Translations under genes and position numbers: made by a program
Source of the DNA: Chara braunii
Taxonomy: Eukaryota > Streptophyta > Charophyceae > Charales > Characeae
Direction: 5' to 3'
Assembly (NCBI GenBank): GCA_003427395.1
Contig: BFEA01000012.1
Coordinates: forward strand, 1,803,004 to 1,841,324
Length of the DNA: 38,321 nt
Shown here: positions 28,074 through 37,641 of the stretch, piece after piece
Position numbering within the stretch: the first letter of the stretch is position 1
Layout of the letters: every line of letters starts with the position of its first letter
Notes under the pieces: generated by a model
What the model was told of the DNA's origin: nothing
Seen by the model: the letters and a program-made list of their open reading frames with translations, nothing else
The model's database searches: none

Positions 28074-29376
28074 TAATGTAACAATGTGTAAAAAAACGAG
28101 AAAAAGAAAGGCACATAAGTTGAGAAATCTACCCTGGGAGGTGAAGTAACTTTCTCAACTAAGGGCATACTCACATGGGGACTTTATTCCCAAAATCCCC
28201 TCCAAAAAGGGAAAAGGTCGATCACACGGATCTACCAAATTGAATTTCGCAAATGTGCTATTCCCGTGTCCATTTGTTAGGGGTCTGGGAAGCCGCGGGG
28301 CAAGGGATTTTGCGTCACGTCTGGAGGTGACCGCAGATGCCCTATTTCATTTTTCGCATTTTTCATCGAAAATTGGCAAAAATACATTCACAAAAATTCT
28401 TGCACAATTTGGTGCCGTGTGACCAACCAAGTACCAAATCCGCATTTCTCCAGACAACCACGACTTTGTTCCATCTGAGGGCATACTCACACGGTAACCC
28501 ATAAAATATGCGGATTTGGGAAGGACCGATTTGAGGTTTTGGGCATGGTTCACGTCACACTGCTATACCATTTCAGATGGAACAAGGTCACGGCAGTCTG
28601 GAGAAATGGGGATTTGGTACTTGACTGGTCACACGACACCATCCACAAATTGTGCGATAATGTTTGTGAACGATTTTTTGCCATTTTTTTAAAAAAAATA
28701 TGAAAAAAGAAATAGGGCATTTACAGTCACCTCCAGAGGTGACCACAAAATCCTTTGCCCCGCGGCTTCCCCGGTCGCAAATAAATGGGCATAAGAATAG
28801 TACATTTGCGAATTTGGTCGATCCGTGTGACCGGCCTTTTTTCCTTTTTGGGGTGATTTTAGAAATATAGGTCCCCTTGTGAGTATGCCCTGAAAAGGTA
28901 CAGCAGTGTGACGTGAACCATGTCCAAAACTGCAAATCAGGCCTTTCCAAATTTGCATATTTTGTGGATTTGGGGTCGCAGTGTGAGTATGCCCTCAGAT
29001 GGAACAAAGTCGCGGTCGTCTGGAAAAATGGGGATTTGGTACTTTGTTGGTCACACGACGCCATCTACAAATTGGTACTTTTGTAAACGCATTTTTATCA
29101 ATTTTCGATAAAAAATGTGAAAAATGAAATAGGGCATCTGTGATCCCTTGCCCTGCGGCTTTCCAGGCCCCTAACAAATGGGCACAGGAATAATACATTT
29201 ACGAATTTGGTAGATCCGTGTGATCGGCCTTTTCCCTTTTGGGGGGGGATTTTGGGAATAAGGTCCCCGTATGAGTATGCCCTAAGTTGAGAAAGTTACC
29301 CTACACCCCCCAGGGTAGATTTCTCAACTTATGTGCCTTTCTTTTTTTTTGTTTTTTTACACATCATTACATTCTG
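28074..29376. mobile_element. fold-back element hosting the Harbinger-like insertion
   Basis: Arms of about 90 bp (28074-28162 and 29283-29376) are inverted copies: AATGTAA..ATGTGTAAAAAAAC, AAGAAAGGCACATAAGTTGA, then GAAATCTACCCTGG and TTTCTCAACTT. Each arm also has its own small AAGTTGAGAAA/TTTCTCAACTT inverted repeat. The MITE at 28163-29282 sits exactly between them. Confidence 0.75.
28163..29282. mobile_element. PIF/Harbinger (Tourist-like) MITE, giant nested palindrome
   Basis: The termini are GGGCATACTCACA and its inverse TGAGTATGCCC, flanked by direct TAA at 28160-28162 and 29283-29285. A TWA target duplication with a GGG-starting terminus is characteristic of PIF/Harbinger. The two halves are long inverted arms: block A (28163-28478) pairs with 28995-29282, and the next block, with its own GGGCATACTCACAC start (28479-28573), pairs with 28890-28994. 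The loop (28574-28890) is a further copy of block A, in the orientation of the right arm. There is no transposase. Confidence 0.8.
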
Positions 29377-29593
29377 GTTTCCCACCCAACCGCCAAGGGC
29401 GAAAGCATACTACAAAACGGATTTCACATCAAATAAAAAATCTACAAAATGACAAAATCTAATAGGTTATTCTCGTGTATTTCCGTAACACTAGATTCGC
29501 AATACATCAACGACAGAGCTCCGTCCCACCATGGCACACGTGATAGAAAGCTTAGCGTTGAGAAAACTCAACTTTGGCGGTGGGACTTCACCC

Positions 29594-30417
29594 CTGAAGC
29601 CACGAATCACCCGCCCGTCCACCCGTTTTTCTGTTGGCGGCCCACCCCTCCAATCGCCCGCCCACCTGTTTTTTTTGTTGGTGGCCCACCCCTCCAATCG
29701 CCCGCCCACCGGTTGGTCCCGGAAGCGGTGAATCTTCCGCCCGCCCACCCCTTCGTGAGTTCGGGGCTAGGATGTTGCGCTTGTATGGGTTCCATTTTCG
29801 TCGTTTCATTTCTTTCTATTTCCGGTAAGGTCGTGCAGTACAACTTCGCTCGGACGGGTTCGTTTGGGGTCTTAAACAATAGAAAATAGGGTCCGGTCGC
29901 AATCGTCCCTAAGACTGGTCGTAAGGCCAGTTGTTTTGCCAAGGTCGTTGCAATTTAGTATAGGGCGTCGTCCATTGTTTCCCTTTTGAGAGAGAGAGTT
30001 TTTTCCTGTTGCAACCTTGGGCGGGCGATATGGGTCTGGACGGGCGATTTGGGTCTGGGTCGTTTTGCTTTTGTTTTTTTTTCTCTTCTACTGCATCTTT
30101 ATGAAAATACAGTATCAAAGCATCCTATTGTTTACAACGCCCACATAACGAAATTTAGAACGGACTGCCCTGCCTCGTTGGCAGGGCTTATTAAGAAAAG
30201 AAAAAACGTATTAACTTTCGAAGAAGAAGAAAAAAAAGAAACGCACTTATCTTCGCCCGGAGAGCAGTGGAGATCGAGGGTCTTGCTCCACTACTGACCA
30301 AATGTGCAACATGAGCGTGAATCTTCTGGCAGAACACAGGTAGATACACTGCTAGTAGTTTAGAGCTTGAAATGTCTTTTTCCTCGCCGTGTGTAGTGTG
30401 GTACAACCTTCAGTAGG
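29594..30417. other. no gene; GC-rich tandem repeat then unremarkable sequence
   Basis: 29634-29712 holds a 44-bp tandem pair (TTGG(C/T)GGCCCACCCCTCC, AATCGCCCGCCCACC). The long open frames here come from this composition. Nothing recognised from 29800 to 30417. Confidence 0.5.
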
Positions 30418-30530
30418 TTTTTTTTTTTTTTTTTCCAACAATCAACTTCATTCATTATAAAATCTCAAATTGAGGTCGGGGACCTCACAATTCCACCCGG
30501 AGTTATCCCGGCAGCATTAGCCAGTTTTGC

Positions 30531-30764
30531 TTACAGCCGCAATGTTTGGAGATCCGAAATTGTTAACAAATTAAAATTTGCAATATCTGTGACATTCTTA
30601 CTTCCAAGAAAGGACACTCTCCTCCCCAAACCCACTAAGCTAGCTACCGTCCTAGCCCATCTTAGATTAATACACAAACCTGCTAACGGTATGAACTCAA
30701 CCCAACTTCGACCGAGGGGAACCTTTTTCCCTATTGATCCGGCGACACTCTCCCCCCCCTCCAA
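30531..30764 (-). pseudogene. LINE copy 1 ORF2 C-terminal fragment
   Basis: Encodes KVPLGRSWVEFIPLAGLCIN and WARTVASLVGLGRR and stops at TAA just before the poly(A)-proximal 3' UTR. The position indicates the end of ORF2. I do not recognise a domain in it. The sequence directly to its right is endonuclease, so most of ORF2 including RT is missing in this copy. Confidence 0.55.
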
Positions 30765-30824
30765 CCCTTATGGACTACGGCGACCGTCAAGCGGAAGCGA
30801 GTGTCCTGGTTCAGACTAAAAGAC

Positions 30825-31022
30825 TACGTCATAGTTATCTCCGTACTCTAGGTTCATCCCACCAGTCCCTGAACTGTGTCAATTTCGACTCGGACAATTT
30901 GGTCTCCTGAACCAGAAGGACGTCAATGCTCTTTTTGTGAGCCTAACTTTTAAGACGTGACCCTTTTCCCCTACCACTCATATCACCCAATCCCTGCACA
31001 TTCCAGATAACAATTTGAATCC
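30825..31022 (-). pseudogene. LINE copy 1 AP-type endonuclease, N-terminal fragment
   Basis: Reads IQIVIWNVQGLGDMSGRG, then a TAG (30943-30945), then SIDVLLVQETKLSESKL and FRDWWDEPRVR. The WNVQGLG opening and the QETK motif (30898-30909) are the first two conserved blocks of the APE-like endonuclease that nicks target DNA in LINE retrotransposition. The rest of the domain is deleted. Confidence 0.85.
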
Positions 31023-32242
31023 TACCCATTCACAGTATTCGAAGGTTGAGTAGATTGGATTCCTACAGACGGTGAATTTGAGCCTCGAGCCATACCTGAT
31101 CCTCCATTTGTCATGGGGGTTTCCCATTCTGACGTGCAACAGTTTAGGAAAGTACTAAATGTTAAGCTACACGATTTTGGCATGTTCAAGTTCAAATCAA
31201 CCAAGAAAGATGCTTAGACCCCTGACTCTACTACCACTTCGGTCAGGAGGTCAATCGAGGGTTGGACGAACGCATCCAACGAAAAGGTGTCCAAACCTAC
31301 ATTCCTAAGACCCAACCAGGCTGTCGGAAATAACCTAACATCAACGAAGACTATCATGTATATGATTGTCTTACCATCATCAAGGTCAACCCTCAATTTA
31401 GGCATGTAAAACTCGGGAAGATCCTAAACTCGAATCGATCAGCGAACATATATTTTACCCTTTCTCTTATCACCGGCTCCATCGGGATTTCCGACAAATT
31501 TGTTGTTGGGAGAACCAAATAATCTTATTGGTTCAACAGTCCAATCACGTGCACGGCTTGGTCTTGCATAGTACATACAAGTGGAATAAGAACTTGTTCT
31601 TCGAATGGGTGACTTTCTCAATCAGCTGTGATAATTCGTCCATTCCTGAAGATGCATGGGCTGAGGCAGAGAGAGAGAACTGGTGATTGTCGTTTGTTCC
31701 ATCTGCTCCCTCGACCAAGGCCTCCTCATGATCTCGTGGGGAAGCCGGTTCCTCCTCGGGCCTTAGATGACCCGCTTGCCTATGTCTGCCTCTAATCTCC
31801 GAGGATCCAACTCTCCCAGCCGAACCGTGCGACATGTAGTTCAGACCTTGTCCCGAGCCGTACTTATGTTGGAGTTGTGGGTGAGCCATCGCAAAAATTA
31901 GATTGTACGATTGGAATCTCATGTCTTGCCAGGCTATCGCCCCCATGGTTGCATGTACGGTGGAAAGTCTTCATTCTGTATGTATGACAACATACAAGGA
32001 GGAGGGCCTTGCAGTTGGTTGAGCCCTGGTCCTGGCGTAAGCGGTCTTGGGATCTCGCTCGTGGAAACTCCTCTGACCGACCCTTGATGAACTTGCCCAG
32101 TCCCTTTTCCGCCCTGGGATGAAGCTGGACGACTGCAACCGGCGTCGCTCCGAGTTTCATCCTGTCTTTTGGCATCCTTGGTTCCACCATCGATTCTTGT
32201 TAAATTCGCTGCATCCGTTCAACCCTCCACTGGTGGTATAAA
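31023..32242 (-). pseudogene. LINE copy 1 ORF1 tail and ORF1-ORF2 junction, degraded
   Basis: Several open stretches (31214-31405, 31439-31621, 31545-31946, 31864-32190) in shifting frames lie between the knuckle of ORF1 and the endonuclease. They have no domain I recognise. By position they are the low-complexity C-terminal half of ORF1. Confidence 0.45.
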
Positions 32243-33199
32243 TTATTTTGCCGCTGATCTTATGTGTCGGTTGTCTGATGATTTCTGGTTCCGATTAGAA
32301 AAGTTGTCCCCCTGCCTTTGTGCATTATTGCCGTCGACTTTTTCTTCGTCCGCTCTCGGGCAGCCATCGTCCGCTGTGTGATACCACAATCTGCATCGAG
32401 TGCACCAGGGGGTATATTTGCAAACGAATTTTATCTGCAAGACCTCCCTTCCGAGCCGAATTGACAATTCTGCTTAAAAATTCTCCTCCGCTTCTTTGAC
32501 CAACTCAAATTTTAAGTTCATGAGTTTTGGTCTTGACTTGTCCTGTTCCGGTGGCAAATTGTTGATGATGTGACCCATAAAGGTTTCGACCATGCTCTCG
32601 ACGTGGAACATCGCTCGTAGGGAAACTCGAATGACCATCACCCAAAACTTAGTCTCGTCTTCCAATCGTATTCTCTCCTCCAATTTCGTTCTTGTGAGCC
32701 ACGGTTTGAATAACATACAATATTCCACCCCTCTAATCACCACGTAGTCTTCCGCTCTTGCTATCATCCATTGGGCCACCTCCCTTGACTTGGCCATGTA
32801 TGAAACTACGTTAGGGCCTCTGACGTGCACTCTGCCTCTCTTGATGTTGCGGTCGAAGATTCGTTGCTTATACCACTCATTCCCATAGGCCCTGATTAGG
32901 TCCTCTTTGACTTTCATCGGCAGATCTCTTGCTGCTCCCTGAAAAATCACTGCGACCGTTCTTTCCCTTAGCCAGTTGGTAGTTAACTCATCTAGCCGAG
33001 GGGTGACAACGAAGGTTTTGATGCCTGCTTCCATCATCCACTCGCCATGCCTGAACTTCTCCGGTAATATCCCATCATCGTAGCACTTCGAGATGAGCAG
33101 CTGCATTCGATCCTCATCTGCAATCGGTATGCCCGAGTGTCCCGGTGGAGAGCGTCCTCTGCTTTGTTGTCGCCCCGATGGTCTGCCTTGGCTTGCCAT
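32243..33199 (-). pseudogene. LINE copy 1 ORF1 (nucleic-acid-binding, CCHC-like)
   Basis: Begins at an ATG (33197-33199) with MASQGRPSGRQQSRGRSPPG, a basic disordered start. It continues for 241 codons (FRHGEWMMEAGIKTFVVTPR, DETKFWVMVIRVSLRAMFHV) and meets a TAA at 32474-32476. The same frame reopens into LSIRLGREVLQIKFVCKYTP and a zinc knuckle CTRCRLWYHTADDGC (C-x2-C-x4-H-x5-C, one residue longer in the last gap than the classic knuckle). The layout, a globular part then a knuckle, matches plant LINE ORF1 proteins, which package the element RNA. One nonsense codon separates the halves. Confidence 0.75.
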
Positions 33200-33300
33200 G
33201 ACGGTAGGTGGAACTTCCCTGCGAGGGACTAATGCACAACGACTTGTAAAGAACGTATCATGGCGAGCGCCTCCTGGCGCGTACCCACTGTTAACATGTT

Positions 33301-33690
33301 GAACTATCGCACCGACTACTTCTTCGCATGAGCAAATTCACGTAAGATCCCCCGCTGCGGGGTTGGCCTACCTGTCTACGTACTTTAACAAACTGCTTGG
33401 ATATTACCGAACAGGAAGACTTAGCTCACCAGGGTCATCATGGCGGTGACTCCAGGCGATGGCTAAGGCAGTTCTACCTGCGGTCACACACTTAGAGCGA
33501 CGAGGCGCCGACCGCCGTGTCCCCTCGGCCTTGAGGCTTCAGGAAGCGAGGGCCCTGCTGCCGCGGTGATGCAAACAGCGCGTCAGCGCTGTAGGACCGA
33601 GTGCAGCGTAGCGCTATCGGAAGTCTCACGGCCACCCTCAGTAGCTTGCTATTCGTTTTTCAATTTTTTTTTATTTTTTTTTTCTGCTAT
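33301..33690 (-). other. GC-rich stretch, possible LINE 5' UTR, then T-rich tract
   Basis: No coding signal. 33301-33640 is GC-rich and abuts LINE ORF1 upstream. 33653-33682 is an A/T homopolymer-rich tract that could be the poly(A) of another minus-strand retroposon or the boundary of copy 1. Confidence 0.4.
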
Positions 33691-33714
33691 AGAAGAATCT
33701 GGGCTCCATCCAGC

Positions 33715-33790
33715 GTCCTAGCTCAATTGGCTAGGCACGCAAGTGGTATTCAGAAGGTTGTGGGTTCAATCCCCACGACCGCCTGTAGCG
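33715..33790 (+). mobile_element. tRNA-derived SINE head or tRNA pseudogene
   Basis: A box TAGCTCAATTGG (33719-33730) and B box GGTTCAATCCC (33763-33773). The T arm is perfect (GTGGG/CCCAC). The acceptor stem pairs poorly and the anticodon arm is not canonical, so a working tRNA is unlikely. It is probably a SINE head whose body runs to about 33930, but I found no target duplication. Confidence 0.6.
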
Positions 33791-33941
33791 CTTTTGGTGC
33801 CATCCAACTGAGATAGCGAGTTGGATCCTCCGAGTCGGTATAAGGTCTTCAGATGAGACAGTGAGTGGGTTGCGTGCGGTGTGTGGGAGAGTGTTGGCTT
33901 TGGACACTACCATCCAGAAGTCTGCCCATCCCCCAAGCTTA

Positions 33942-34421
33942 GGGTCTGATCCCACACTACATACGGAAACAGAATCCGTAAAAGTATCGAAAAAACTGCT
34001 CCTGCGCCACACGGCCCGTAAAAGAAAAACGGGACTCCACTATCCCGTTTACTTCGCAGCTTTGACGCAGACCATGGCGAAGTTTGTTGGGCGCTTCTTC
34101 GAAATGGCTCTTCCCACGGACAAGGCCTCTTTTGCCACACAGCGCCCTGGACCACGGACAAACCACCGAACAGGTAACGGACAAACAGGGAAAACAAAAA
34201 AAAACAAGAAAAGGGCTCCAGCTTTTTCACGGACGAGTACGGGTCCATCACTCCTCCCATTTCCCTACTACTTTCTCAGCGTCGTTCATTCCCAGACCGC
34301 CATGACAACAAACATTTCCACTTACCTCCGAACTCGACGGTGCCGCCTACAACTTCGGAGCACTGTAGGATCTCGAAAAATTGACTTTACTACATATCGT
34401 ATGTAGTGTGGGATCAGACCC
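33942..34421. mobile_element. PIF/Harbinger-type MITE, complete, 480 bp
   Basis: Perfect 24-bp terminal inverted repeats begin GGGTCTGATCCCACACTACA (33942-33965 and 34398-34421). TTA flanks on both sides (33939-33941 and 34422-34424) are consistent with a TWA target duplication. There is no transposase. Long frames across it on both strands look incidental. Confidence 0.88.
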
Positions 34422-34828
34422 TTAGGGCATACTCACACAAGGACCAAAAAACCCAAAATCCCGAAATTTGAGTCATTTTTCGGGTCACACTGGGGAGACT
34501 CGCTACCCAAATGCCTCAAACCGTGACCCTTCTGTCAGTGGCTTGCAGGGCCGTGGGCGTACCTTTTTTTTTTTTTTTTTTTTTTCATAACAATCGTACT
34601 CAATTCATTGCAAAATAAATTTGACGCCGGGGACCTCACAATTCGACCCGGGTCATCTGACAACATCAGCCAATTTAGCTTACAGGCAGTTGCCTGCAAA
34701 ACTCAAGGCTACTGAGTTCCAAATTCCTATTTCACTTCCTTCTCTGTACTGTGGTTGAGCAACACTTGAAGAAGTTCTTTGCTTGATAATGGTAGTGCGT
34801 TTGAGACCTTGGCTAAAATCTAGTGAGG

Positions 34829-35173
34829 CTAAACCCGTTTTAGCCAACTACTCCTCCAGTCTACCTTGATCGCGTGTTTGATGCCGACTTTGATTCTTCT
34901 CTTGATTTCCACGTTTGAGAGGGAGCGTCTTTCAAACCTGGCTCTGTTCCTGTCGGCCCAGATGACCTCGCATATTACGCCTCTTATCACTTGAGCGATG
35001 TAGCCCCACCCTTTCCGTCTCTGCATACCAGTGGGCAGAAAACCCAGCAGTACCCATCTCTCCTCCCACTCTATCCCGCTTCCTCCCAACATCTTCCAAT
35101 GATAATCCCACCACAACCACACCCGCTTCGAGGCCGGACAATCCCACCACAAATGCCTTGTGGATTCAAACAA
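34829..35173 (-). pseudogene. LINE copy 2 ORF2 C-terminal zinc-finger-like region
   Basis: Encodes ESTRHLWWDCPASKRVWLWW, which fits the H..W.C...K..W motif found at the end of plant LINE ORF2 (the zf-RVT region), followed by VICEVIWADRNRARFERRS. The upstream part (35174-35566) is the same ORF in interrupted frames, for example LVTETQFEARWKSL. Confidence 0.7.
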
Positions 35174-35566
35174 CCACCTACATCTTGATCACCCAAGATC
35201 CACTTTTACCCCCCGGCTTGACAGCCAGACCGCAGAGGGTGTAACGAACATGGATAACAGCCACAACAGGCTTACCTGTTTTCCATTTGGCAGTTCGCAA
35301 AGGCTTTTCCACCGTGCTTCAAATTGTGTTTCAGTTACCAAAAAGTTATCTCCGAGTACTGCTGTCCATCTGGACTTCGCAACTGTTGCTGGTTTCTTGG
35401 GGGCTCTACTGGTGAGCCTGTATCCAATTCCGGTGTCGTACTCAGCGAGATGGACCCGATTTGTGCCTTCTGGTGACAGGCTGTTCTAGCTTCAGGCCAT
35501 CGGATCAATCCTCAATTGTCTTAGCCCAGTGCGTCCTACCCAGGTGAGCACAGTCAGATTGTCCGA

Positions 35567-36619
35567 TTATTGTTGCTCCACAATTCTGGCTTGTGGTGGG
35601 TTGGTCCATCGCTGGACTGTTCTCTCCCCCATTCTTCTCAGTCGGTTGTTTTGTCCTTCGCATGCCCATTCCTCAACTCTTCGAAATCCGCTTGGCAGCA
35701 CACCCTTCATTTTCCAGACCACCTCCGCCTCTCCCTCCTTGTCTGCAACATACCAAGTGTCTTTCGGGTCTACTCCCTCTGGTCCTAGTATTTTGAGCCA
35801 GTCCAGAGGGATTGCTTGCCAAATGAACCTCCAGTTATCCTCTACTCTTCTCAAACCCGCCAGGCGAGTCTTGATTACCGTTAGCGGTTCCCAGTCTCCC
35901 AGCAGGACTGACCACAAGTCCCGAATGTGAGTAACTCCCTTCCTTATCCATGCTAAGCCAAAGGTTGTTGTTGATCCGTCTACAGGGAAAGGTTGGCCAT
36001 CTGATGACAGAATGCTTGGATTCTCGAACAATACTTGGGCCAACACCTCGTCCTTGGTTCGAGGCGGTGATGGGCTATCTGGCGGTAAGTCATTCCACGC
36101 CTTCAGGATAGCATTCCAAAATCTGGACTTCGGTCGCTTCCGCCTAAAGGAGTCCATAAATAGGCATCCTGAGGCCCACACGTCCTCAGATCTGCTTAGC
36201 CCCCACTCTCGCATCAGCAGTCTCTCCGCTAATGCTATCCAATCCTCGTATGAATCTGCCGTGGCCACTTTGCATACCAAGGTCCGCAATTGTGCTCGGT
36301 TCTTCTTGCCTGGGTCCCACATACCGAGCCCCCCCTGTGTACGGGGGAAGGTAAGTAGTTCCCAAACAATTTTTGTTACGAAACCCTCTTCACTACTGGG
36401 CCTTGGTTTCCACAGGAACCGGGCCACAAGTCTGCGCACTGCGGACAATACTCCTTCTGAGATTTCTCTGACCATGCAAATGAACCACATTATCGAGAGT
36501 AGGGCCACATTCGCAACTAAGGCTCGACCGATCAAGGACAAGTGTCCAGCTAAACCCCACAAGTTTAGCCTAGCTCCAATCCTGGCTTGCAGGAGAGGCC
36601 CTTGTGAGGAGGTTTCCAC
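35567..36619 (-). pseudogene. LINE copy 2 ORF2 segment downstream of RT
   Basis: A 350-codon frame with LNLWGLAGHLSLIGRALVAN, VREISEGVLSAVRRLVARFL and TFPRTQGGLGMWDP. The S..GR..L..... and GGLG.. motifs are the conserved block after the RT thumb in plant LINE ORF2 proteins. It ends at a stop at 35567. To its right, across a frame change near 36620-36810, lies the RT itself. Confidence 0.8.
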
Positions 36620-36792
36620 TTGCAGACTGACCAGAACCCCTAGAAATCTTTATTCCTCCCCTTCCTCTACCCTCTTCATACCCCATTCTACTTGTAGTGC
36701 GAATTGACTGGGCAGTAGGTATGACGATTTGGACCAGTTGACTGAAGCTTCTGACAGTGTGGGGTATTCCTGCATGGTTTCTTTTAATGCTG

Positions 36793-37290
36793 TCAATGCG
36801 GTACCTTGTTTTCACAGACCGCAAATAGATCATCCGCCAGTGCTTTTACTCTACATTCCATCGAGTTACCCAGACTTATCCCATGGATCAGCGTATGCTT
36901 CCGAATGCGGTTTAGCAGCACTTCCATTTGCAGCACGAACAGGAGCGGCGCTAGTGGACAACCTTGTCCCAGTGATCTCGTCAGTTTGAACGGTGTGGAC
37001 ATGAAGCCGTTGACCATGACCGCTGACGTGGCCAGCGTGTACAGCGCCACGACCCATTTACAGAATCCTTCACCGAAGCCCATGTGCCTGAGTATGGTCA
37101 TGACGAACGTCCAGCCCACTTTGTCATATGCTTTCTCTAGGTCAATGAGAAGCACCGCCGTGTCCAAGTCCTCTGCTTGTACCACCTCCAAGGTTTCAAT
37201 AGCTGTAGCAATGTTGTTGAAGATCGATCTTCCTTGGACAAAAGTGCCCTGTTTTTTTCCCACTAGTTCCGGTAGGTAGCGACCAGGCAT
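36793..37290 (-). pseudogene. LINE copy 2 reverse transcriptase (partial)
   Basis: Contains the conserved RT blocks in order: KKQGTFVQGRSIFNNI, DTAVLLIDLEKAYDKVGW (first catalytic Asp), GQGCPLAPLLFVLQMEVL, and VKALADDLFAV with the catalytic ADD at 36829-36837. All three catalytic aspartates are therefore present. The frame breaks just after CEN. The continuation in another frame (ALKETMQEYPTLSEASVNWS) is visible at about 36700-36805. The N-terminal fingers and the endonuclease are missing because of 5' truncation. Confidence 0.88.
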
Positions 37291-37296
37291 ACCCTT

Positions 37297-37326
37297 TTTG
37301 AGACCACCTCCGGAGGTGGTCTCAAA
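37297..37326. repeat. perfect 30-bp palindrome
   Basis: TTTGAGACCACCTCC followed by its exact reverse complement GGAGGTGGTCTCAAA, with no loop. It lies seven bases from the LINE 5' truncation point, inside the host MITE. Confidence 0.93.
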
Positions 37327-37641
37327 TTACCTTTCTTTTTCTTTTTTCCGTTTTCTCGAATTGAAGAGAATCGTAGAAGAAGAAGCCAGCCTGCCAAACA
37401 ACCGAAAGTGCGACCAGGTACATTTACTTTGCAGATAAGGCCCAAGCGTTAATTTTTTTTTTCAAACGATCCATCTTATCGTTTGGTCCTCCCCCGTGAA
37501 TGCAAAGTGTCAGGGTCGCGACTTCGTCCTTTCTGGACGAGGTCCGCCCGTGTGACCACACGGGGACCAAATGCCTCAAAAAAGGCGAACCAAATGCCTC
37601 AAATTTTTGAGACTTTTGGTCCCCGTGTGAGTATGCCCTTA

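Larger units (their letters stand above)
27730..29593. mobile_element. outer inverted-repeat pair enclosing the MITE stack
   Basis: GGGTGAAGTCCCACCGCC at 27730-27747 (30-base arm to 27759) has its reverse complement at 29564-29593 with one mismatch. The arms face each other and could be the termini of one 1.86-kb element into which the Harbinger-like sequences inserted. The three flanking bases differ (ATA and CTG), so no target duplication supports that reading. They could also be two separate copies. Confidence 0.5.
30418..33300 (-). mobile_element. LINE retrotransposon copy 1, internally deleted
   Basis: The 3' end is marked by poly(T) at 30418-30434 (poly(A) on the element strand). Moving right are the ORF2 C-terminus (30531-30764), an endonuclease start (30825-31022), a degraded middle, and ORF1 with a CCHC-like knuckle (32243-33199). 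The GC-rich stretch beyond ORF1 (to about 33650) may be its 5' UTR, so the right boundary is uncertain. RT is absent. The 3' tail sequence (GGGGACCTCACAATTC.ACCC) is shared with copy 2 at 34564. Confidence 0.85.
34564..37290 (-). mobile_element. LINE retrotransposon copy 2, 5'-truncated, with RT
   Basis: Poly(T) at 34564-34585 marks the 3' end on the minus strand. The 3' UTR resembles that of copy 1. To the right are the ORF2 C-terminal region with an RVT-type zinc-finger motif, the RT connection region, and RT up to 37290, where homology stops inside the RT domain. Truncation at the 5' end is typical of incomplete LINE reverse transcription. ORF2 is broken by several frameshifts and stops. 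Confidence 0.88.
34425..37638. mobile_element. second GGGCATACTCACAC-ended MITE, split by a LINE
   Basis: The left end is GGGCATACTCACACAAGGAC (34425) and the right end is the inverse, GTCCCCGTGTGAGTATGCCC, ending at 37638. Both are flanked by TTA (34422-34424 and 37639-37641). The same terminus is used by the element at 28163-29282, so they belong to one family. Subtracting the LINE (34564-37290) leaves about 490 bp of MITE with TGCCTCAAA-type internal repeats near both ends. Confidence 0.75.

Noticed and set aside
33715-33790. Functional tRNA gene
   Set aside because: The T arm and pol III boxes are good, but the acceptor stem and anticodon arm do not pair properly; a SINE head or pseudogene is more likely.
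33861-34406. 181-codon plus frame and opposing minus frames
   Set aside because: It lies almost entirely within a short non-autonomous MITE and has no transposase motif.
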